A stretch of 64,000 nt of DNA from Flavobacterium sp. IB48 (GTDB taxonomy: Bacteria > Bacteroidota > Bacteroidia > Flavobacteriales > Flavobacteriaceae). Shown one piece after another: positions 35,387-43,267 of this stretch. The DNA lies in NCBI RefSeq assembly GCF_016405855.1, contig NZ_JAEFCA010000009.1, positions 62,001 through 126,000 on the forward strand, read 5' to 3'. The notes below the pieces were generated by a model that had not been told where the DNA came from, did not search any database, and saw only the letters and a list, made by a program, of their open reading frames with translations. Numbering within the stretch: position 1 is the stretch's first letter; each line of letters starts with the position of its first letter. The position numbers were made by a program, and so were the translations under genes.

Positions 35387-36319
35387 ATGAAAAATTTTAC
35401 TTTTTTAATTGTTTTTTTATTTCTCGCAGTATTTAACGCAAATAGTCAAGCCACATCAAGCGGCTCAACGTTAACTATTAGCAATGTGGCAGGCACCGTT
35501 ATTTACTATGAACATAATATAAATTTAGCTGGTGGGTATATAAATAGTTCTGGAGCTGGAGCACCATTAAACACTCCTATTAAAATTAAAATTTCGTCAG
35601 CTGGAACTAGCATTAATCCCTATTTTGTAACTGGTGAGTTAAATGGTGAATGTGATAGCTACTTAGCTGGTAGTATGAATGCTACAAATACCGAATTTAT
35701 TACTACTTTAAATAACTGTTGCAACTCTGTAGCTGAAGGATTTGCAAATGGATTGCGTTTCGAAATTCCTATAAAATGTACTACTCCTGTTCAAGGCAGC
35801 TGTATTACGTATAATTTTTCTTCTGTTTGCAATCTATATTGCGCATCATTTTATTTACAAACAAATAATGCCATATGCAAAACAAAAAATTACACTGCAC
35901 AAATAGGATTTACAGATGGCACTTCAACAACAATTACTATCAATTTTAATGCAAACAATACTGTTTTTTGCTTTGTTAAACCTATCAGCGGTATTTTATC
36001 ATCTTCTTTTGCTGGCTGTAACGCATGTAATTCAGGTCCAAGTCCTGAAAGGATAGCTGCAACTGCCGACGAAACAGAATCTGAAAGTAAGTACGAGATT
36101 ATTGTTTCTCCTAATCCAACAACATCTGTATTAAACTTTACAGGTAAAAACTTAGGAAAATATGTTATTTCTTTATTTGATTCTGAAGGTAGAGTTTTAA
36201 TTAAAGATGCTAAGATCAGCTCTGAAATTAATGTTGAGAAATTTATTAAAGGAATATACGTTTATGTCATTACGGATCAAAATGGTTTTAAACAAGAAGG
36301 AAAAATTATCAAAGATTAA
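35387..36319 (+). CDS. Secreted Cys-rich protein with T9SS type A sorting domain
   Basis: The 310-residue protein has a signal peptide ending NANSQ. The C-terminal 75 residues are a type A T9SS domain (IIVSPNPTTSVLNFTG, GKYVISLFDSEGRVL, GIYVYVITDQNGFKQEGKI). The middle is rich in Cys, with pairs such as NNCCNS, NLYCAS and GCNACNSG, so several disulfides are likely once outside the cell. I recognise no enzymatic fold; adhesion or binding is more likely. It is monocistronic, with a terminator at 36359. Confidence 0.75.
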   Translation: MKNFTFLIVFLFLAVFNANSQATSSGSTLTISNVAGTVIYYEHNINLAGGYINSSGAGAPLNTPIKIKISSAGTSINPYFVTGELNGECDSYLAGSMNATNTEFITTLNNCCNSVAEGFANGLRFEIPIKCTTPVQGSCITYNFSSVCNLYCASFYLQTNNAICKTKNYTAQIGFTDGTSTTITINFNANNTVFCFVKPISGILSSSFAGCNACNSGPSPERIAATADETESESKYEIIVSPNPTTSVLNFTGKNLGKYVISLFDSEGRVLIKDAKISSEINVEKFIKGIYVYVITDQNGFKQEGKIIKD

Positions 36320-36358
36320 TTTTTAGATAGTTAATTGATTTATAGTAATAAGCATAGA

Positions 36359-36383
36359 AAAACAGCCTAACGGCTGTTTTTTT
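36359..36383. terminator. Bidirectional terminator
   Basis: AACAGCC pairs with GGCTGTT around a 4-base loop, with A-run left and T-run right. It lies between the T9SS cargo gene and the leftward anaerobic operon. Confidence 0.75.
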
Positions 36384-36413
36384 AGTTGTATTTGATTTAA
36401 GATTTTAGTTACT

Positions 36414-36860
36414 TTAAATTCCGCCATAACGCAACGTTGATCCCAAAACTAGCATTGCAACACCAATTGAAGTAACAGTTAATATAATGACAGCCATTTT
36501 GTTGATATTATTAGGTTTAAGTTTTGGAATAATGAAAAATTGTGCACAAACCGCACAAAAGAAAGTGCAGAAAAGCAAAATCAGTTTTATTGAAACTACC
36601 TTTTCAAATCCGCTAGAAAAGTGAAACCAGGTTTCGGCTTTAATTCCAAAATCATACGCCATCCAGATTCCAGTTATAATAAGTAAAGCAAGAGAAGACA
36701 TTCCGAGTTTTTCATACTTTTTTTCGAAATTTAAAATAATCTTAGGGTCTTTTTTCTTCAATGCTGTTGGAAGGTAGCAAATAGCTAAAAGCAAATGACC
36801 GCCAACCCAGATTGTGGCTGCCAAAAGATGAAGTATTAATACAAAATGATGCAAAGTCAT
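36414..36860 (-). CDS. Four-helix membrane protein, CopD-like
   Basis: From ATG 36860 the protein has 148 residues and four membrane helices. The first carries HHFVLILHLLAATIWVGGHLL, with histidines and WxGG as in CopD-type copper-transport domains or related cytochrome-like membrane proteins. Other helices are LALLIITGIWMAYDFG, IKLILLFCTFFCAVCAQFF and MAVIILTVTSIGVAMLVL. It follows nrdG closely; a TTG at 36884 overlapping the nrdG stop is an alternative start. Copper or heme handling would fit the adjacent nos system, but this is inference. Confidence 0.6.
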   Translation of the reverse strand: MTLHHFVLILHLLAATIWVGGHLLLAICYLPTALKKKDPKIILNFEKKYEKLGMSSLALLIITGIWMAYDFGIKAETWFHFSSGFEKVVSIKLILLFCTFFCAVCAQFFIIPKLKPNNINKMAVIILTVTSIGVAMLVLGSTLRYGGI

Positions 36861-36880
36861 AACGTGTTCATTTTGAGTTG

Positions 36881-37609
36881 TCAATCTCTAAAAATAACTT
36901 TTATTTTTGGAGTTGAGAAGTTTTTTAGTTGTATTTCTTTATTTGAATGGTCTAGTTTTGAAAGTGTTGGCACATTATTCATAAAGTGTTGCACATAATA
37001 GTTTCCTTCAAAATGCTTAGATTCTAGATATTTTATCATATTCACAAAATCATTCTTTGTAATTAAAGAAGAATGAAAAGTAGTGCGAACTTCAAATGGA
37101 ATATTTGACTGAATTAAAATAGAAAGGCTTTCTTCAAATTCAGAAAATAAGCCTGATTGCGTTAGGTGTTTAAAGGTATGAGGAAGACTTTTGAAATCTA
37201 ACGCGACATAATCAATTAATTGATCATGAATCAGGCTATTCAATATTTTTGGGTTGGAACCGTTGGTGTCTATTTTCACCGCAAATCCCATTGTTTTGAT
37301 TTCTTTTATAAAATCAACTATTTTTTTATGTAAAGTACATTCGCCACCGCTTAATACTACGCCGTCTAATAATCCTTTTCGAGTTTTTAGGAAGGAAAGA
37401 ACAGAATCAAAATCTATTTTTCCTTTTCCTAAAACAATATCAGGATTATAGCAGTATAAACACCGCATGTTACAGCCTGCAAACCACACAATGCAGGCCG
37501 TTTTATGCGGATAATCTAATAAAGTAAAAGGCGTGAGGCTAAATATTCCTTTAATAGATAATGGTTTCTTCGAAATGTGTACGCTGTTGGTGTTCACCTT
37601 TTTTTCCAA
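36881..37609 (-). CDS. nrdG: Anaerobic ribonucleotide reductase activating protein (radical SAM)
   Basis: This radical SAM activase would generate the glycyl radical on NrdD with SAM and a 4Fe-4S cluster. The CxxxCxxC motif is visible as GCNMRCLYCYNP (about residues 45-56), followed by GVVLSGGECTLH. Length (about 240) matches the NrdG2-type family. No ATG is available at the start: TTG 37609 or GTG 37597 are the candidates, and both lie inside the small glycyl-radical ORF, so the genes overlap by about 47-59 bp in a different frame. Translation is probably coupled. Confidence 0.85.
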   Translation of the reverse strand: MEKKVNTNSVHISKKPLSIKGIFSLTPFTLLDYPHKTACIVWFAGCNMRCLYCYNPDIVLGKGKIDFDSVLSFLKTRKGLLDGVVLSGGECTLHKKIVDFIKEIKTMGFAVKIDTNGSNPKILNSLIHDQLIDYVALDFKSLPHTFKHLTQSGLFSEFEESLSILIQSNIPFEVRTTFHSSLITKNDFVNMIKYLESKHFEGNYYVQHFMNNVPTLSKLDHSNKEIQLKNFSTPKIKVIFRD

Positions 37610-37718
37610 TATTAAAACTTTCTACAGGTCTGTGATATCCCATTACACGTGTGTAAACCAAACATTTACTTCTTTGCGATTTATTTTCTTCTAGAATCTT
37701 ACGCGTTTTCGTTTTCAT
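37551..37718 (-). CDS. Separate glycyl-radical domain of the class III ribonucleotide reductase
   Basis: This 55-residue ORF starts at ATG 37718, 20 bp before the NrdD reading frame ends, in the +1 frame. It contains SKCLVYTRVMGYHRPVESFN then IGKKGEH, which matches the C-terminal glycyl-radical loop of NrdD proteins (RVxGYxRPV...NxGKxxEf), with Gly27 as the predicted radical site. The long NrdD ORF lacks this segment. It could be a true split subunit acting like the YfiD spare-part domain of pyruvate formate-lyase, a product of programmed frameshifting, or a sequencing frameshift. Overlap with both neighbours argues for a functional gene. Confidence 0.75.
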   Translation of the reverse strand: MKTKTRKILEENKSQRSKCLVYTRVMGYHRPVESFNIGKKGEHQQRTHFEETIIY

Positions 37719-39822
37719 AAGCCAAGTGTTTTTGATTGTTTTTATTGAGTAAAATTTCGTCGCATTTTGGACAATATTCATGTTCTCCGTTTAAATAGCC
37801 ATGAATAGGGCAGATGCTGAAAATTGGTGTTACGGTTATATAGGGCAGTTTAAAGTTGGTGAGAACTTTTTTAACGAAGTTTTTACAAGCTTCTGGACTG
37901 CTTATTTTTTCTCTCATATAAAGATGCAAAACTGTACCTCCAGTATATTTGCATTGTAATTCATCTTGAAGCAATAAAGCCTCAAAAGGATCGTCGGTAT
38001 GATCGACTGGAATTTGTGAACTATTGGTATAGTATATATTTTCATTTTGTCCCGCTTGCAGAATTTCTGGAAAACGTTTTTTGTCTTCTTTTGCAAAACG
38101 ATACGTTGTTCCTTCTGCTGGAGTTGCTTCTAGATTATAAAGGTTTCCTGTTTCTTCCTGAAATTCTTTCATTCTCAGTCGAATATGATCTAGAATTTCT
38201 GTCGCGAAATGTATTCCTGAAGTATCAGTTATATTTTGTTTTCCTTCAGAAAAATTAATAACCATTTCGTTCATTCCGTTTACGCCAATTGTAGAAAAGT
38301 GATTTCTAAAATGTTTTAAATAGCGCTGTGTGTACGGATAAAGTCCGCGGTCGTACATTTGCAGGATAAAGATTCTTTTCTTTTCTAAAGTCGATTTAGC
38401 TATTTGAAGCAATTCATCTAAGTGTTCAAATAAAGTAATGATGTTTCCTTTATGCAAATATCCAAGACGCGCCATGTTAATGGTTACCACGCCAATACTT
38501 CCCGTCATTTCGGCACTTCCAAAGAGACCGTTTCCACGTTTTAGCAATTCTCTTAAATCGAGCTGTAAACGACAGCACATACTGCGTACCGCATTTGGTT
38601 TATAAGCTTCTGGATTTTCGATTCGGTTTCCATTTTCATCCAAAAGATATTGACTTCCAATAAAATTCTGGAAATAAGATGAACCAATTTTTGCTGTGTT
38701 TTCAAAAAGCAAATCGACATTTTCTCCATTCCAGTCAAAATCTTCAGTGATGTTTACTGTTGGAATAGGGAATGTAAACGGCTGTCCGTTTGCATCACCT
38801 TCTGTCATAATGGTATAATAGGCTTTATTGATGAGATTCATTTCTTTTTGAAAATCAGCATATTTCAGATCTATCAGTTTTGAAACGCCTCTGTTTTTAG
38901 CTTGCAAAATCAGATTTTCATCAGTAACCTTTAAAAATAAATGTTCGTCATTTCGGGTCGGAATCTGTTCTTTTAGATCTTCTGGCACATTCCAATCCAA
39001 AGTAATATTTGTAAAAGGCGATTGACCCCAGCGCGCCGGCACATTTAGATTGTAAACAAAACTTCTAATTCCTTTTAAAACTTCATCATAAGAAAGCTGA
39101 TCTTTAAAAACATAAGGAGCCAAATAGGTATCAAATGAACTGAAAGCTTGAGCGCCTGCCCATTCGCTTTGCAGAATTCCTAAGAAATTGGCCATTTGCC
39201 CTAATGCTTCTCTAAAATGAGAAGGAGGTCTGCTCTCGACACGGCCGCGCACGCCATTAAAACCTTCATTTAACAGCACACGCAAGCTCCAACCAGCGCA
39301 GTATCCGGTAAGACAATCCAAATCATGGATGTGTATGTCGCCATTCCTATGAGCAGAACCTTCTTCTTTATTGTATATTTTATCCAGCCAATAATTAGCG
39401 ATTACTTTTCCAGCGGTATTACTGACTAGTCCCGCGTTTGAATACGAAATATTCGCATTAGCATTAATTCGCCAATCTGATTGATTAATGTATTCTTCAA
39501 CAGTTTGTGTACTGTCTATATAAGTGGTGTCATCGTTTAAACCATTAATATGTTCTCGCTGTAATTTTCTCGTATGGCGATAAATTATAAACGAACGCAT
39601 GGTTTGGAAATATCCGTTTTCAAAAAGCACTCTTTCAATCATGTCCTGAATTTCTTCTACAGGCCACGAAAACTTTACCTCAAGACCAGAAAGAACAGTT
39701 TTGTAAATTCTTTTGTCGACAGGCTGACTGACGCTCTGAAAGGCTTTTTGAATGGCATCCTGAATTTTATAAGCTTCAAAAGGCTTATAATCTCCATTGC
39801 GTTTTATTACATATTTTTCCAT
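37699..39822 (-). CDS. nrdD: Class III (anaerobic) ribonucleoside-triphosphate reductase, main subunit
   Basis: The 707-residue protein has an N-terminal ATP-cone (VIKRNGDYKPFEAYKIQDAI through IIYRHTRKLQ, residues 4-95). The catalytic barrel includes HRNGDIHIHDLDCLTGYCAGW and the probable thiyl cysteine in RSMCCRLQLDL. A zinc site CPIHGYLNGEHEYCPKC lies near the C-terminus. It reduces NTPs to dNTPs without oxygen, usually with formate as reductant. The reading frame ends without the glycyl-radical loop, which is encoded by the overlapping 55-residue ORF. It follows ric by 14 bp. Confidence 0.92.
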   Translation of the reverse strand: MEKYVIKRNGDYKPFEAYKIQDAIQKAFQSVSQPVDKRIYKTVLSGLEVKFSWPVEEIQDMIERVLFENGYFQTMRSFIIYRHTRKLQREHINGLNDDTTYIDSTQTVEEYINQSDWRINANANISYSNAGLVSNTAGKVIANYWLDKIYNKEEGSAHRNGDIHIHDLDCLTGYCAGWSLRVLLNEGFNGVRGRVESRPPSHFREALGQMANFLGILQSEWAGAQAFSSFDTYLAPYVFKDQLSYDEVLKGIRSFVYNLNVPARWGQSPFTNITLDWNVPEDLKEQIPTRNDEHLFLKVTDENLILQAKNRGVSKLIDLKYADFQKEMNLINKAYYTIMTEGDANGQPFTFPIPTVNITEDFDWNGENVDLLFENTAKIGSSYFQNFIGSQYLLDENGNRIENPEAYKPNAVRSMCCRLQLDLRELLKRGNGLFGSAEMTGSIGVVTINMARLGYLHKGNIITLFEHLDELLQIAKSTLEKKRIFILQMYDRGLYPYTQRYLKHFRNHFSTIGVNGMNEMVINFSEGKQNITDTSGIHFATEILDHIRLRMKEFQEETGNLYNLEATPAEGTTYRFAKEDKKRFPEILQAGQNENIYYTNSSQIPVDHTDDPFEALLLQDELQCKYTGGTVLHLYMREKISSPEACKNFVKKVLTNFKLPYITVTPIFSICPIHGYLNGEHEYCPKCDEILLNKNNQKHLAYENENA

Positions 39823-39836
39823 GGTTTCGTTTTTAT

Positions 39837-40568
39837 TTATGACACTTTTTCAAATGTTTTTTCAAGCTCAATTGCTTTTGGAAACAAGATGTTGTTTTCC
39901 AGATGAATGTGCTTTTTTAAATCCTTGTCAAATTCTTCTAGCATTAGAAAAGCTACTTTATAAGTGTTACATGAGTCAACTGGCGGTGTATAATTATTGG
40001 TTAAAGCCGCAATTCTCTTAAAGCGTTGTCCTTCTGTAACATGATCATCTTTTAAGGTTACAATTGGTGCTTCAATAGATAAAAAAGGCGGTGTTTCCAG
40101 TTCTGTACCTTTACTGTGTGCGGCTTTCATTTTTTTAATAAAAGGAAAAACAACCAACTCTTCTCTTTTCATATGAGCCGTCAGATCTAAATACGTTTTT
40201 GAAAAAATAGTATGAATTTCATGAAGCTCAGGATGAATCGCACCGTGAACACCGCATAATTTATTTAAATACTCCAATATAACAGGGGACTTTTCTGTAA
40301 CATATCTATGATGGGTTTTTGTTATATAATCTGCAATCATGTCTGCAGACCAGCTTTTATAATCAAAAGACTGATTGGCAGAACTGTTTCTTGCTTTTTC
40401 AATATGTTCAATAAGAACACTTTCTTCTATATCTCTTTTTTTGCAGACTTCTTCGATAGTTCGATGTCCTTTGCAACAGAAATCAATATGGAATTTTGTA
40501 AAAATGGCTGCTGTTTTGAAATCATCTGCGACGATTTCACCAATGGTTGTTTTACTTGTTAGTTTCAT
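39837..40568 (-). CDS. ric: Iron-sulfur cluster repair di-iron protein (RIC/ScdA/YtfE)
   Basis: The 243-residue protein has an N-terminal ScdA_N domain (TIGEIVADDFKTAAIFTKFH then IDFCCKGHRT with paired cysteines). The hemerythrin-like four-helix part supplies His/Glu di-iron ligands (THHRYV, GVHGAIHPELHEI, HMKREELVVFPFI, LKDDHVTEG, HIHLENNILFPKA). RIC proteins repair Fe-S clusters and handle nitric oxide damage. Its place between nadB and nrdD, in an operon with the Fe-S protein NadA and the radical-SAM NrdG, fits protection of oxygen- or NO-sensitive clusters. Confidence 0.92.
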   Translation of the reverse strand: MKLTSKTTIGEIVADDFKTAAIFTKFHIDFCCKGHRTIEEVCKKRDIEESVLIEHIEKARNSSANQSFDYKSWSADMIADYITKTHHRYVTEKSPVILEYLNKLCGVHGAIHPELHEIHTIFSKTYLDLTAHMKREELVVFPFIKKMKAAHSKGTELETPPFLSIEAPIVTLKDDHVTEGQRFKRIAALTNNYTPPVDSCNTYKVAFLMLEEFDKDLKKHIHLENNILFPKAIELEKTFEKVS

Positions 40569-40598
40569 AATGGTTGGGGGTATAGATTTTTTATGGTT

Positions 40599-42113
40599 TC
40601 AGCATATTTTTTGGTCTTCTGCAGCTTTACATTGTTTAATGATTAACAAAGAAGCGGCAATCATGTTCGAAAATTCGATAAATGGAATCGTAATTTCGTG
40701 GGCTTCTGTAAGCGAAACGGCATAATTATGAAGCTCTTTTATTTTTTCAAAAGCTAACTCAGCATCACGTTCTTCACTTGTGTAAAATGAAGTAACCAGT
40801 TTTTGCAATTCTTTTTTAAGTATTTCAAAAGCAAGATAATCATCGATTTGATGTGCCTTCGGAAACTTCGGAATTAGTATTTGTGATGAAAAAATAAATT
40901 CGGCAATGGTTTTATCTACATTTTCTGAAGCCTGATGTGCAAAGACCAAACCTTCAAGAAGAGAGTTTGATGCGAGACGATTTTTACCATGAAGACCTGT
41001 TCTAGCGCATTCCCCAATTGCGTAAAGATTTTTTATTGAGGTAACTCCATTTTGATCCACTTTAATTCCGCCACACTGATAATGAGCTGCAGGAACAACA
41101 GGGATTAGATCTTTTTCAGGTCGAATTCCTAACTCATTGCAATGAGCTGTAATTACAGGAAATTGATTTGAAAAAGCTTTAGCATCTAAGTGTCTGCAGT
41201 CTAAATAGACATGATTTTTTCCGCTTATTTGAAGCTCCTTACTAATGGCACTTGAAACCATATCTCGTGTAGCCAATTCGCCTCGAATATCATATTTGAA
41301 TAAAAATCTTTTTCCTTCATCATTTACTATATAAGCACCAAAGCCTCTAACAGCTTCGGAAATTAAAAACAACGGATTTTCTTTTCCTGTATATAAAGCT
41401 GTTGGATGAAACTGAATGTATTGCATATCAGTAATTTCGGCACCTGCACGAGCTGCAATTGCTAATCCGTCTCCTGTTGCTATTTTTGGATTTGTTGTGT
41501 TTTCAAAAAGTTGACCGCATCCGCCTGTGCACAAAATAACAGTTCTTGCTCTAATGTATTTAATTCGGTTATGTTTCTTTTCAAAGAAAAATGCCCCGGT
41601 ACAAGTAGTTTTAGCTTTTTTTGTTTCGGTATTTAAGTCAATGACCATATGATTTTCTAAGAGCTCAATATTGGGCATTTTCTTGATTATTTTGAGCAGT
41701 TTCTGCTCGATTTCCTGTCCGGAGCTATCTTTATGATGTAATATTCTATGTTGTGAATGCCCGCCTTCTAAACCTAGATCCCATTGTCCTTTTTCATTTT
41801 TATCAAAAGAAGCACCTATTTCGATTAGTTCTCGAAGTCTTTCGGGAGCTTGTTTGATAACCATATTAACAACTTCTCTATCGCAGAGGCCTCCGCCAGA
41901 ACGAAGCGTATCATGTATGTGTTTGTTAAAACTGTCTTTTATTAGGTCTGTCACTACAGCAATACCGCCTTGAGCAAGCTGTGTATTGGTATTTTTGGCT
42001 GTTTCTTTCGTCATTATAACAATAGATAAGTCTGGGCGTTTTTTTGCTGTTTTCATAGCAAAAAATAATCCCGAAATACCAGAACCGATGATAAGTATAT
42101 CTGTTTTAAGCAT
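40599..42113 (-). CDS. nadB: L-aspartate oxidase
   Basis: The 504-residue flavoenzyme has the FAD motif DILIIGSGISGLFFAMKTAK (residues 4-23), TNTQLAQGGIAVV, GGHSQHRILHHKD, IQFHPTAL and AAHYQCGGIKVDQNG, all landmarks of NadB and the fumarate-reductase family. It oxidises aspartate to iminoaspartate for quinolinate synthesis. NadB can use fumarate instead of oxygen as acceptor, which makes sense in an anaerobic operon. It lies between nadA (29 bp) and ric (30 bp). The protein ends in a Cys (EDQKIC), an unusual but perhaps unimportant tail. Confidence 0.95.
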   Translation of the reverse strand: MLKTDILIIGSGISGLFFAMKTAKKRPDLSIVIMTKETAKNTNTQLAQGGIAVVTDLIKDSFNKHIHDTLRSGGGLCDREVVNMVIKQAPERLRELIEIGASFDKNEKGQWDLGLEGGHSQHRILHHKDSSGQEIEQKLLKIIKKMPNIELLENHMVIDLNTETKKAKTTCTGAFFFEKKHNRIKYIRARTVILCTGGCGQLFENTTNPKIATGDGLAIAARAGAEITDMQYIQFHPTALYTGKENPLFLISEAVRGFGAYIVNDEGKRFLFKYDIRGELATRDMVSSAISKELQISGKNHVYLDCRHLDAKAFSNQFPVITAHCNELGIRPEKDLIPVVPAAHYQCGGIKVDQNGVTSIKNLYAIGECARTGLHGKNRLASNSLLEGLVFAHQASENVDKTIAEFIFSSQILIPKFPKAHQIDDYLAFEILKKELQKLVTSFYTSEERDAELAFEKIKELHNYAVSLTEAHEITIPFIEFSNMIAASLLIIKQCKAAEDQKIC

Positions 42114-42142
42114 GTTATTTTGATTTAAGGTTATTGCATTTT

Positions 42143-43075
42143 TTATGATAGTTCGAGCATTCTTTTAATAGGCTTTAAGGCTTCTATTCTCAGCTCGTCT
42201 TTAATTAGCATTTCTGGTCTTTCATTTTTGAGGCATAAATACAGTTTTTCGAGTGTATTCATTTTCATATAAGCACATTCACTGCAGGCACAGCTATTGT
42301 GATCTGTGGTAGGAGCCGGAATCAGCGTTTTATCGGGTACAGCTTTTGAAAGCTCATGCAGGATACCGGCTTCTGTGGCCACAATGAAAACGGCAGCAGG
42401 ATCCGTTTTAATGAAATTAATAATTCCCGAAGTCGAGCCAATGTAATGTGCTGCTTTTAAAATATGTTCTTCAGATTCAGGGTGTGCCGCAATTTTTGCA
42501 GTCGGGTTTTTGTTATATATTTCAATTAGTTTGTCTAATGAAAAGGCTTCATGCACAACACAAGAGCCTTTCCATAAGACCAGTTCGCGTTTGGTTTCTT
42601 TTTGAAGGTATTTGCCCAAGTTTTCATCTGGAGCAAATATGATTTTTTGTTCTGCTGGTATAGATTCGATTATCTTTTTTGCATTTGCCGATGTGCAGAC
42701 TAAATCGCTCATAGCTTTTATTTGGGCAGAACAATTGATGTAAGTGACTACAATATGATCGGGATGCTGTTCTTTGAATACTCTAAAATCTTCAGGCGGA
42801 CAGCCATCAGCAAGTGAACAGCCAGCGTTCCAATCAGGTAATACTACTTTTTTGTTTGGATTTAAAATTTTTGCTGTTTCTGCCATAAAGTGGACTCCTG
42901 CAAAAACAATAATATCAGCATTTGTATTTTGAGCTTTTTTTGCCAGTTCAAGACTATCTCCAATAAAATCTGCTATTTCCTGAATATCCTCATCTTGATA
43001 ATAATGAGCCAGGATAACGGCATTTTTTTCCTTTTTCAATCGGAGTATTTCCTGTACTAAAAAGTTCTTGTTCAT
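42143..43075 (-). CDS. nadA: Quinolinate synthase
   Basis: The 310-residue enzyme condenses iminoaspartate with dihydroxyacetone phosphate to quinolinate, using a 4Fe-4S cluster. Three cluster cysteines can be placed: GCSLADGCPP, LVCTSANAKK and HNSCACSECAYMKMN. AHYYQDEDIQEIADFIGDSL is the standard N-terminal signature. It is the first gene of the nadA-nadB-ric-nrdD-nrdG operon, with an Fnr-like palindrome 134 bp upstream at 43209. Confidence 0.95.
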   Translation of the reverse strand: MNKNFLVQEILRLKKEKNAVILAHYYQDEDIQEIADFIGDSLELAKKAQNTNADIIVFAGVHFMAETAKILNPNKKVVLPDWNAGCSLADGCPPEDFRVFKEQHPDHIVVTYINCSAQIKAMSDLVCTSANAKKIIESIPAEQKIIFAPDENLGKYLQKETKRELVLWKGSCVVHEAFSLDKLIEIYNKNPTAKIAAHPESEEHILKAAHYIGSTSGIINFIKTDPAAVFIVATEAGILHELSKAVPDKTLIPAPTTDHNSCACSECAYMKMNTLEKLYLCLKNERPEMLIKDELRIEALKPIKRMLELS

Positions 43076-43208
43076 TTTTTCTTGTTTGAATTTTCGGCTT
43101 CGTTAACCTATAAAACTGTTGGGTATTTATGTTTTAAGCTTGTATCAAAATATATTTTAATACATAATTTTAATAGGGTAAATATATTATCATCATTTTT
43201 TTCAAAAC

Positions 43209-43222
43209 ATGATTCTAATCAT
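43209..43222. promoter_or_regulatory. Fnr-like palindrome upstream of nadA
   Basis: ATGATTCTAATCAT is a perfect palindrome of the form ATGATTnnAATCAT, found again at 46669 and 53529. On the minus strand a -7-like TATATTTA (43186-43179) lies about 41 bp from the palindrome's center to the expected start of transcription. That is the classic class II activator distance and points to activation of the nadA operon. Confidence 0.65.
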
Positions 43223-43267
43223 ACTGTTTTATATTTGTTTGTATATGTTAACCTTGAGAATTGAATT

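Noticed and set aside
37719..37781. Longer form of the glycyl-radical ORF (76 residues)
   Set aside because: The first 21 codons lie wholly inside nrdD in another frame and have no resemblance to the family; the match begins at ATG 37718.
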